Below, piece by piece: positions 10,201 to 22,200 of a stretch of DNA of 64,000 nucleotides. Below the pieces are notes generated by a model. That model was given only the letters and a program-made list of their open reading frames with translations, did not search any database and had not been told where the DNA came from. Numbering within the stretch: the first letter of the stretch is position 1; every line of letters begins with the position of its first letter. Made by a program: the position numbers and the translations under genes. This DNA comes from Incurvaria masculella (taxonomy: Eukaryota > Arthropoda > Insecta > Lepidoptera > Incurvariidae), in NCBI GenBank assembly GCA_946894095.1, contig OX335658.1:14189001-14253000 (forward strand), read 5' to 3'.

Positions 10201-13200
10201 CGTGGGCACGGCAAGCCTCGCCACTACCTCGTCGACGACTCGCTGCTGCTGTCGCTGCTTGAGGAGCCGCTGGCCAACAGCCAGGAGCCGCAGCCTACTC
10301 TCATTGGTGAGTCCCCCTCGGATCCTTCAGCCCTCGTTTGTCACTCGGTAGCTATGAGCGGTGAATGGTGGAGTGCGGGCAATGCAAGCCGTGTCACTAC
10401 TTTGTTGATGTTTCGCTACTGCTGTCAGCTCACTGGTCTGTCAGTAGCTTCGAGCAGTGACTTTTAAATCTTTAAAACATAAAATGTTTTAATTAAAAGT
10501 AGCATGCTTTGCTACAACTGTCGTTATGGAAGAAGCTCTTTCAAAAAAAAATATTTCCTTCATGATTAGAACAACTTGCCTAGTGAGGGCCTAATGTTAC
10601 CTCCATGTCCATCCAGTATTTCTAACTTTGAGGACGTCCATCCATCTTCTTGGAGATGCTGTGTGCTTTTTTTTTTTTTTTCTTGTTCTTTGCCTTAAGG
10701 TGGCCCAACCCGGCGGGCCCAACTCATTCGCGGGCACGGTAAAAAACCGTGCTGTTGCGCTCTGGGACCCTCTCTGTTTCAAAGAATAAGACAGGCTCCG
10801 TGATGAGGAAGATGCAACATGTCCACAAAAAAGATAATGTGCATAGTGTATGATTTGCTAAGATTTACGAAAATTTTGATTTCAAAACGACTTATAGCTA
10901 AAAGTAAACCACGACCGCTGTAGTCAAAAATCTAACAAAAAACAAATAGATAATAAATCTTGATTAAATAAGCTATGTCTGATGACTAATCTTTTTACGA
11001 TGTTCTTACTTTATCATTGCGTAATCCACCTCCAAAGTTATTGTATAAAACGCGCGAAAAATTCGAACTTTCGGACCTTATAACTTAGAAACCAAACACA
11101 ATTTTACAATGCCAATGGTCATCAGACATCTACTTTGATCAAATAAAGCTATTTTGAGCAAAATTTTGGATCTCTGACAATGAATCTGGGCGTGATCTTC
11201 TTTCCCCTTTTGTATGGGGAGATGAGCGGGATGGGCCACCTTAAGCTGTTCTACCAAGAAGAACGGTAGTTCTTCTTAGTAGAACTTGTTTGGTGGTAGT
11301 ATGTAATTCATTACTGTACACGGAAAACCAGTAAAGTTTCCTTGCGGATTCTTCTTTACTTGTTGATCGAATCCGCGGATCTATCAGTTTTAGACGTGTC
11401 TTGGTGTAGTTTGTCTACCACAAAAGTTGTAATAAATGAAATCGAAGCAAGCAATGTGTTACCGGTAACGTTTCGCCCGTGCAGCGATAATCAGGGGTGG
11501 GTTCGGCCGCTACGCGTGGTCGCTGTGCGTGCGCGGCGCGGCGCGGTGCGCGGGGCGCGGCGGCGGCGGCGCGTGCGCGCGCCCCGTCGACATCCGCGAG
11601 TCGCCGCGCGCCGTCGAGCCGGCCTGCGCGCCGCTGCCGCACGGACCTCCCTGCGCCGTGTGAGTCTCGCTTTACATATACTGTACCGTACGTTTATTTA
11701 TTTTATTTCTTCGAACATACTGTCTAGATTACAGACTATGCTAGAACAAAGTATATACATTTTAACAAAATGATTTTTATATATATATACTAAAGAATTA
11801 CATATCTTCGAAACATTTAATCTTAATTGTAATACTGTAAGTAAAACTGCTGCCTACAGAAGACTAAATTTTGAGTAGTAGGCAGAACTGCGTCTTCTTT
11901 TAGTACTAGTGTCCCTTTCAGGACTCGATCAGATGGGCTCGCAGCCGGAACTACGTGTCCGGACCAGAGTACCGCAGGAGCTGGGGTTTATCCCATCGTC
12001 GGCTTCGGTCCCCAACTTTTGAGGTTGGACTCGCGGGAGCCAAACGGTCAGCTGTAGGACCGGGCAATGTGGTCTTCCCGACAAACCACGTGCGCTGTGT
12101 AATGGGCTGCAGAGGGAAAGGGATGTTGGAAGGTCCTGGCGAAAGACAGGTCTGGACAGTGCAAGAGCTAGTAATTGTGCCGGCCTATAGATTGTTTTTG
12201 CCACACATATCGTGATATTCGGAACTCCTTTTATAATGTAAATATTAACCAAATATAATTTTGTTTATAGTTCCGGTAGTTTTTTAAGTTTCAGTTTGCA
12301 TTCTGATTTTCAGCTTTAACCAGCTTACCATTTTTAGGGTTCGGTACCCAAAGGGTGAAAACGGAACCCTATTACTAAGCCTCCGCTGTCCGCCCGTCCG
12401 TTCGTCCGTCCGTCTGTCACAGGGCTGTATCTCATGAACCGTAATAGGTAGGCAGCTGAAATTTTCACAGAGTGTGTATTTATTTTGCCGCTATAACAAC
12501 AAATAGGTAAAATTAAAAAATAATAACAACTAAAGGGTGGTCCCATACAAAATATCGTGATTTTTTTGTGTTGAATCTTGTACTATGGTACGGAACCCTG
12601 TGTGTGCAAGTCCGACTCGCACTTGGCCGGTTTTTCTTTCCGTAATAGGATGGTTTTTTATTATTGTTATTCTTATAAAACAATTTGGTAAATCAACTTG
12701 GTAATGTTCCAGAATTATTATTGGTTATGTAGTAATAATAATCACTGTACAGTATAATCACAGAATCTTACTTCTGTCATCAGTTCGATTATCTTTCTAT
12801 TAGCTATAGAAAGATTAAATAATAATCACTGTGTGGTATGCATAGCGATGCGGTGTTCCCAACGCTGGATCTTACTTCTGTCATCGGTCCCATTACTTCT
12901 GTATTGGGTATAGAAAGATGAAAGAATAATAATCAATGTGTGGTATGCACAGCGATGCGGCATTCCCGACGCTGGACGCTGTGCTGCGGCAGCTTGGGGA
13001 CCCGGAGGCGCCGGCCCTCTTCAAGCTGCTCGACAAGCAGGCGCAGATAGAGAAAGAGATTCGCGAGAAGGAGGAAAACTCGGTTAGTGGGTACAACTTG
13101 TGTGGAGTGTATTTCACTTCATTTCATTTATTTAAACTTTTTGTTAGCAACACTACACTAAGTTACGTCAAAAACTGAATGATCCGCGGATTCGATCAAC

Positions 13201-16200
13201 TCTGTAGAGATACTTTTGAGATTACCCCGCGGTCGTTAGACATGTTTGAAAAATGTTACGGCTTTTCACGCGGCAGGAAGAGACATTCTCCGACGTTTCG
13301 AGCTAATCATTCAGCCCGTTGTCAAGGAGGCATCCGCCACGTTCGTACGCAGCAGACCGCTGTCGTCTGCTGCGTACAACTCTGTAAAGACTTTACGAGT
13401 TTTCCGTCCACAGTAATGAAATACCTACATACTTGGATCTAAATGCTACTGCCAAACCATTTTTGATAGAACAGTTTGAGAGATGACAAGAACCAAAGAA
13501 GTAGGAAAAAGTAAAAGGCACATTGAATGTGCGAGATATAAAGCTTGGAAAGCTGGCGCAGACTGAGAACAGGATTAACGAGAAGTAGGACAACTCGATT
13601 AGTGAGCGTGGAGTGTAGGAAGAAGTTAAAGGCACAATAGATGTTCCAAGTTCGCAGTTTCTTGATCAAATGTGTGAGATATTTACATTAAAAAATTAAA
13701 TTTTTTTTTCAATTGTAAAGTAGTTTATAGATACGATCAATGTGTTGTTGCCACGATGCTTAATTAAAAAAAAAATGTATGTTTAATATGGAAGAAAACT
13801 CAAAGCTTATTGTAGATGTCGCATGAGCTACCCCTCCTTAGAAACGTCAAAACTGTCATACCAATGTATATAATGTTCTTATTATAATGTTCTTTGTGAG
13901 CAGCAGTAATCAATTAATCACTGTGAACTAGTTTGTAAGTATCAATGGATAAAAAATATACAATGACCAACCTGGCGAAGTTTCTTGTCGGCTCTTCTTC
14001 GCCAGAAGTAATCGAACCGACAGGTAAAAAAATTACGAATCCGAGTGTTTTTTTTTTTTTTTTTATGCGACCTGACATGGATGGCTAATACCACACAACT
14101 ACCGTTATGATATTAGCCCAATACACCACATTCCCGAAGGAATTAGGTGCCATGCCAGGACCTTCCCTTTATGAGCACGGCTACATTGAACCCGATGGAA
14201 AACACGGACAATTTTTCATTGCCGCTTCGACCATCTTTTCATCCAATGCGATGGTACCAACCCGGGCGGGCTTAAACCCTACCACCTAGTAGGGGAAGGG
14301 GTCCTACAGTTTTACATGGATTCCGAACCATGGAGCAGCTCGCATTCGTGACGAAATGCACTTATCGAACTCTGAAAGAGAAAGACAGTGGTGCAAGATG
14401 GTATTGAACCCGGGCCTCTGGTACGCTAGGCCGGTCTCCGCGCCACTAGGCTACGAGCCGCTCAAAATAACAATATGTGTAATATACATCTAATGGAGGA
14501 AATAAAGAAACTGAAACTGAAACTGAGACCTGTCAAATTTGATTTACGAGATTTTAGATGAAAGATGTATTCCATGATGCAGTTGGAATAAAGTTTAAAG
14601 GAATAAAAGAGCTTTTGTTTGTGTTCAAACAAATTTAAATGTCATTGTATTATATGAAATATATGAAACGGGTATGTTTTGGTGTTATTTTCTTTCCCAC
14701 GACTTCTTTTGATTACCATTATTAAGAACAATTTATTTTCGGAATAACTTGGAAATTGAGTCTTTGAATTACATAGATTGATTAAATAAAATTTTCAAAT
14801 CGATTCTGTTTCATTTTGTATGGTATCTGACAGCTTTGACAGATCTTTTAGGTGGGCTCGCTTAGACGCCACCTGTCGTGATAAATAGGCAATTTTCTTC
14901 CCCATTCAGATCACAGAGGAGTACACCCCTCCTGAGCCGGTAACAGAGTTCCAGACGGCTCGACTGTTCCTGTCGAACTTTGGATACCTCAGCATTGCCG
15001 GAGAAAAGAAGGTAAAAGATTTTTATCTTTTTCTGAGCTGCTCAAATTATAAGATGCTATTTTTGAGATTGAACAGCGGGATTTACATATGGAAGCATTA
15101 TTATTATGATTATTTATGATTTGATTTATAACACTAGCAGCTACAGCTGATGCATGCATATCAGGTTTTAGAATTACTGAGTGCACTTTTTTTTTTGTTT
15201 TTGGTTTTCTGTTTATTTATTTATGGTTTATTTCTAAATTAATTTTTTGTCTGGTAAATTTTTGAACCCTTTAACTGTTTTGGCACTTGTGATAATATTT
15301 TCTAATCTGGGCAGAAAAGTGTTGCCGCCTTGGTATGACATTGTCGCCGAAATAGCGTGAAGCAGGAGCGTGCCGACGTGCCTTACATGCCAGAGGGTTC
15401 TGGCCATGCACCAATTTATTTGTTTATTTAATTGTAGACAGGCAGCCTAGGGTGATGTGTCTTAATCATATTCAATAGCACGGCCATATTCATGGCATTC
15501 ACGTCGACTAAGTGATCTAAGCTACGAAGAGAGAATTAAATCCTTGAATCTTACTACTCTCGACGTCACCGAGGAGATTTGATAATGGTCTACAAAATGA
15601 TATCCTCCAAATATAATTGCCCTGACTTGAAGCGAATTTTCGACCCGAACCAGAATTGCTACCTATGATATCTAAGCATGAAATTGAATCTCACTACATC
15701 CAACACCAACATTCGCAAACATTTCATAACCAATTGAGTGGTGGAGTCCTGGAAGCAACTCTCGAAGAAGTAATTAGTGCAACAAGCACAAATCAGTTTA
15801 AAATAAGACTGGATAAACACCTGAAAACCACCTACAAAAATAACTACAAATCATAGAAAAAAAAAATATAAAAAGAGTGCCCAAGATTAAATACAAAAAA
15901 AATATTAAAAAAAAACTTACTGAATAATATCAGCAAGAAATTTATAAGATTTAGATAAATAAATAAAGTACGGTTATCACTTCTTGTTTGTGAGTTTGTT
16001 TGTCCACGACTTTCTCTTTCTGAGTTGGATGATAATAATAATAAAATTCGTTATTGTGCACCATTATAGACACAGTTTACAAAAGACGGGCCCAATGCCA
16101 AAAGGAATTCTCTTCCTACCCACCCTTGTGGCAGACAAAAAAGGACAAAAAGAAATAAGACATTTTATCAGTAAAGATATACATATACTCAGCAAGAATA

Positions 16201-19200
16201 CATATACTTACTATGCGATTCAAATAAGAATAGGATGGGACCACTGCCGTTTTGAATGTCAAACTGGTAACGCTCACACTCACTTCACTTCACAAACTTC
16301 AGTACAAAAAAGGTTTCTACAAAAAATATATAATAAACATTATGACGAAATAATTGGTTTTTTACTAAATATTTATTTGAAGAAGAGATATTAAAGGAAC
16401 ACTCAACAAAGCGATAACAAACAAAATTAACTAATAAAACAATACAACTAAGGCACTTTCGAGGACACCCGACACAAACTAACACATAATAACGAATACA
16501 CAGAAAACAGATAAACACAAATAGCAAATAACAGCTCCCCTACTCGTTTAACTGTATATTCTGTGATAGTCACTTTCCTACTGTGTAGATTCGTGTTTTG
16601 TTGTCTAGTGTCGCTGTTACAGCAAGGCAGAGCCGCTACAAAACAAGGAAACGCAAAATGCATGTAAACGCACATACTCGGATCGAACCTCGATTCTGAT
16701 GGATAGAAAAAACCGGCCAAGTGCGAGTTGGATTCGCACACGAAGGGTTCCGTACCATCGTACAAGATTTAACACAAAACAATATCGTTTTTTGTATGGG
16801 AACCCCCTTAATTTTTTATATATTTTTTATTTTACCTATTTGTTGTTTTAGCGGGAAAATAAATACAGACTCTGTGAAGATTTCAGCTGCCTACGTAGAT
16901 TTATGAGATACAGCCCTGTGACAGACGGACGGACGGACGGACAGCGGAGGCTTAGTAATAGGGTTCCGTTTTCACCCTTTGGGTACGGAACCCTAAAAAG
17001 CGTTAATCTTCCTTTGATATTGAAGCAAATGTTTCCCGCATAAACCCGTGTGGTCGTGCCGACCGTATTTTCCCGCGAAAATTCGAGTGAAGTTAGTCAC
17101 GAGCCCCGTCCTATTCTTATTTGAATCGCATTGTACATCCTAATACTATTGCACACATATCATACATAACTTAAGTGAATTTCGTAACAAACGCGAGAAG
17201 CCCATTGAAATGCCACACTGTGGCAGGGCGGGGCCGGCCGGCTGGTGGCGCTGGACGGCGAGGCGGAGGGGTTCGCGCGGGCGCTGCGGCGCGTGGACGC
17301 GGCGGGCGCGCGCGCCGCCGTCACCGCGCACGTGTTCTGCTGCCGTGCTGGCCAGCGCGACGCGCGCCGCATCGTCGCCAACGCGCGCGCCGTCGACACC
17401 GTCACGGACAGCTTCCTCGACATGCTGAGGGGGTGAGTGTCGTGCGGGCGTGAATTAAATATGTTACGTTTGAGATTATCGCGGTCGTTGAACAGCGCTT
17501 GTTGAGCGGCTCGTAGCCTAGTGGCGCGGGCACTAGACTAGCATACCAGAGGTCTAGGTTCAAATTCTGGCCCCATTCATGCACAGCTTTCTTTCTCTTT
17601 TTGAGTTAGGTAAGTGCATTTTGTCATGAATGCGAGCTGCTCTATGGTTCGGAATCCATGTATAACTGTAGGTCACTTTCTCCTACTAGGTGGTAGGGTT
17701 TAAGCCCGCCCGGGTTGGTACCATCGCATTGGATGAAAAGATGATCGAAACCGCAATGAAAAATTGTCCGTGTTTTCCATCCAGTTCAATGTAGCCGTGA
17801 TCATAAAGGGAAGGTCCTGGCATGCACCTAATTCCATCGGGAATGTGGTGTATTGGGCTAATATCATAACGGTAGTTCTGTGGTATCAGCCATCCAAGCC
17901 AAGGTTACATAAAAAAAACCTGTTCGAAAACCTAGGGCTTTTCACACGGAAGTGTGATATGTATGCATTAAATATATTTTATCCCATAATGTTAACAAGT
18001 TGCATGTTTGAGTATGGCACTGCAAGAAACGAACAAAGAAATCTTCTCTTTTGCCTCTCTTGTCGCTTGCCTTTTTGGGTGGAAGTCGAGGAGCTTTAAT
18101 AATATGATTTTTGTCTCCTATTACAAACATAACTCCTTTTACATTATTTAAAAAAAAATTGTGTTCAAAAATGGTTGGAATGTTAGACGGCTTAAGGAGA
18201 GTCTGCTATTAAGAAAACGTAAACGGCATTCACAATTGGTATAGGCCGTTTCGAAGAGGGCCGTGCCGACGTTGAAAATGACAAGGGGTGTGAGCGGCCA
18301 AGAACATCGATTACTGACAACGTCCACAAAATCACCGAAAGTTTTATATTTAATCGTCGAATAACTATAGAGATGAAGTTTGTATTTCATGTGTTATATC
18401 TAATCGTCGAATCACCGGAAGAGGAAGTTGATATTTCATACGGACCTTGTGAATAGATTGTTCAGGCATATCTAGAGTGGCTGCCATATGTGCCGAAATG
18501 GTAAAATCTTCAAGAAAAAAAGTATCGCAAAGCCATGTCCTAGAATTGGTGATTGAACCGGTGATGACTTAGGTATATGGATTTGTAGTTGACGGTACAC
18601 TCGTACCAACTGAAGACCCCAGAAGAGGCAAGGCCCAAAAAGCATGTCATCGAACTAGGTTTTCATGACTTTTTTTCTCTCAATTACAAATGGATTGTAC
18701 AACATGTATTGCTACCCGGTTGCACAGTCAACAAGGAGTTATTTTTCCGACTGTTATTAACTAGAAGGGGACCATATTAATGTCCGTCAGTCAGCGTGTT
18801 TGTGTCCACTGCTGGACTTACGCCTTTCCAATTTTCCTCCAGTCCTCCGATTAATATCGATCAATAAGTATTTCCGTGTATTTTTTTGCTTTTTCGGCCC
18901 GTTGCGCCTGCCGTCCATCTGGCGGGTGTTTCGGCCACTCGAATGAGTGGTGCGTGTGCGCAGGCTGGGCTGGCCGGTGCGCGTGCGCGGCCACCCCGGC
19001 TGGAGCGGGCACGTGGACACGAGCTACGACGCGCTGCCCGAGCTCGCCGACAGCGCGCCGCCGCCGCCCGCCTCCGCCGACCACGGCGGCGCGCTCTACG
19101 ACGGCAGGGAGCAGGTCGGTCTCGGCTGGCGCCTGTCCTGGCGCATTTTGTTGCGATAATGACGACTGGGATTATGTGTCACTAAGGCTGGAGTGCACCA

Positions 19201-22200
19201 TCTCTTGTTAATGTTATAGTTAAGATATATCTATCCTAAATACTAATACTAAAAACCTGAGAGGGCACTCAATAAAGCTGTATCACAATTGGTCGATACA
19301 GAACCTTCGACGATACTTTCTTGCCCACAGAGTAGTAGAATCTTGGAACAGTCTTCCCAGTGAAGTTGTAAATGATCTCTCCGTAAATTCCTTCAAAAAT
19401 AAACTGGACAATCATATAAAACATAAAAAATACATAACAACCTATGTTGAAAAAATTTACAACAGCACTCGAACTGCCACTAACTGAATTTAACACTTTC
19501 AGTTGCTGCTGTAAGTACCTAGGAGCATAACCAATCTTTAGACCAGGAATGTGACATGTATGTATGTATAATCGACCGTGAAGCAGGGACACATTCATTA
19601 AAGAATGATCCCTGTAAAAAGAACCACTTTACGAATATACTGCAAGGCTGGACCCGAACCAGCAAAACTTACCATATAAAAAAATGTGCCCACCACACAT
19701 GCCAACTAACTCGCTCAAATCCATTCACCATACTCGATGACTAAAACTGTGTTTAATATTGGTCGAACTTATGGGTTCCACGATTGCGCGATGCCATACA
19801 GGGTAGGGTACCGTACTAAGACATTGTTGTTTTCCAGGTTCTGTATTGGGCGGACGCCACGTCGGAGATAGCGTTTGTTGTGCCGACGGAGCGGGAGGCG
19901 GGCGCGGAGGGCGCGCGCACCGACGTCGACGGGAACTGCTCGAGCCGCGAGGGCGACGGCCGCGCCGCCGACTCTTGTTGGGACGTGTCCAGCACGGGAA
20001 GCTCGGGTGAGTGGTGGAGTTATGTCGGAGACGGAGCGGGAGCCAGGCGTAGATGACCTGGGAGTTTTCAAACGTAATTTAAACAAGCTCTATGACCGCT
20101 AGTCTCTTGGCTGGTGGCCTTGTTTTTTGATAAAATAAAATAATAAATTATGAACAGTCCATACTAAGTCATAGTCTCATAACATCACAAAAAAACTGGC
20201 CAACTGCGAGTCGGGCTCGCACACGAAGTGTTCCGTACCATCGAACAAGATTTAAAACAAAATCATCACATTTTTTGTAATGAAACCCCCTTTAATTCTT
20301 ATTATTTTTAAATGTTACCTATTTGTTGTTATAGCGGCAAAATAAATACACACTCTGTAAAAATTTCAGCTGCCTATCTATTACGGTTTACAGCCCTGTG
20401 GCAGACGGACGGACGGACGGACAACGGAGGCTTTGTAATAGGGTTCCGTTGACACCCTTTGGGTACGGAACCCTAATAAGATACTAGCTAAGTTAACATT
20501 CATCCCCCTGTTCATCCCCTTTGAGTTTAATGTTCGCCACAAAAGGTGGCCTATGTCCAGAAACACGGAATATTGAGGAGGCAGGAAGTGAAACGTTTGT
20601 AAATTTGTTCCAGGACCGCTGTTACCGTTCTACTTAAGACCTTTTTGCTCCGCGAATGTATAACCGTCGCAATTGGCTATCCCTTCTTAATTAATAACCA
20701 AACAACAAATCCACATTTGTTTAGTTAATATGAACCTTAACGTAATGGATCTATGTTGGAATTCCAATACTGTTTTCAATCAAATGTTATGTCACTTTCG
20801 AACACGGCCGCGCGCCTCACGCTCGCAGTCACTAACAAAGTAGCGAGACATGACCCGGCGAGCAAAATGACGCGACGCGCGACGCCGCGACGCCATATTG
20901 TTTCGTAATGTTTTTGTCGTAAGTTTTATTGCTATAAATGTAAATGAAACTTACCGGTGATATGAAACTCCGCCATTATGAAGGTTGTGCACCCGACTGT
21001 CGTCTTTGCACGTTATTATGGCACAGTACGGCATTACTCCTTTTCAATTTTAAATTGTATCACGGATAAGTTAATGCACAGGAACGCCGCAGAGGAGTGA
21101 ATCATGCGCGTATGAAGTGCGCGGGTCCCCGCTAAAGACCGGCGCGCGAGTTCCGCCCACTTCACAATTCTTACCTCCTAATTGTTCTGTGTCCAGAAAG
21201 GTCCGAACTCTCTTTACCAAATTTCATCAAAATTGGTTCAGCAGATTAGGCGTGCAAATGCAACAGACAGAGTTACTATTATAATTTATTTATATATTTT
21301 TTTTGTTTCCTCTTTTATTGCAATCTCTTTTTTTTTTAGACATTGAGCGATAGGTTTGATATGTAGGTGGTCTTGGGAGTCACATATCCACTGATATATG
21401 CTCATTCTATACTCTATAGGAGATCTTGTGGAGCTCTACTCTTAAGAACGGCCCGTAAGCTATGCTCCCCATACAAACGTAGTTTACTAATCATTTGGAA
21501 ACCGCTATTCCAATTAAATTGATATTTAATATCTAATATCAGGTAACAAATATCTGTGTCTGCATGCTTTTGTTTTTTTGAAAAATCCAAACCGAATGAA
21601 ATGAATGCAAAAAGAAAATCTTCATACGAATTTTGTTTTCTCTGTGGTTTGACCCAGAATACATTTACCGAAAAAACAAAGGCATGCAGACACAGATATT
21701 TGTAGCCTAATATAAGATACCAAATATCAAGTAAGTTGGAACAGTGGTTTTCAAATGATTAGTAAACTACGTTTGTATGGGAGGCGAAATTTCCAGGTGC
21801 TTACCGGCCGACCATAAGGTCGGCGACCATAAGGTCGTATGAATGGAAAACAAAATTCGTATGAAGATTTTCTTTTTGCTCTCATTTCATTCGGTTTGGA
21901 TTTTTCAAAAAAACAAAAGCATGCAGACACAGATATTTGTTACCTGATATTATATATTAAATATCAATTTAATTGGAATAGCGGTTTCCAAATTATTAGT
22001 AAACTACGTTTGTATGGGGAGCATAGCTTACAGGCCGTTCTTAAGCCTTGAAAATGTTACTTTTGGTGTCATTAATTTCGAAGCTAAATCATTTGGGTGT
22101 AGAAGGATTCTCCTTCTATAGTTTTCAGTTTTGACTTTAATTTCTTCCTTCACTGTTGTAATAACCAGATCTCCATGCAAATTGTGGTTTGTTACATAAT

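Noticed and set aside
11342..11773. 143-codon plus-strand ORF
   Set aside because: Shadow frame of the RALGAPB exon 11485-11659; the correct frame reads IIRGGFGRYAWSLCVR.
17145..17460. Several overlapping ORFs on both strands
   Set aside because: High-GC shadows of the RALGAPB exon 17227-17432.
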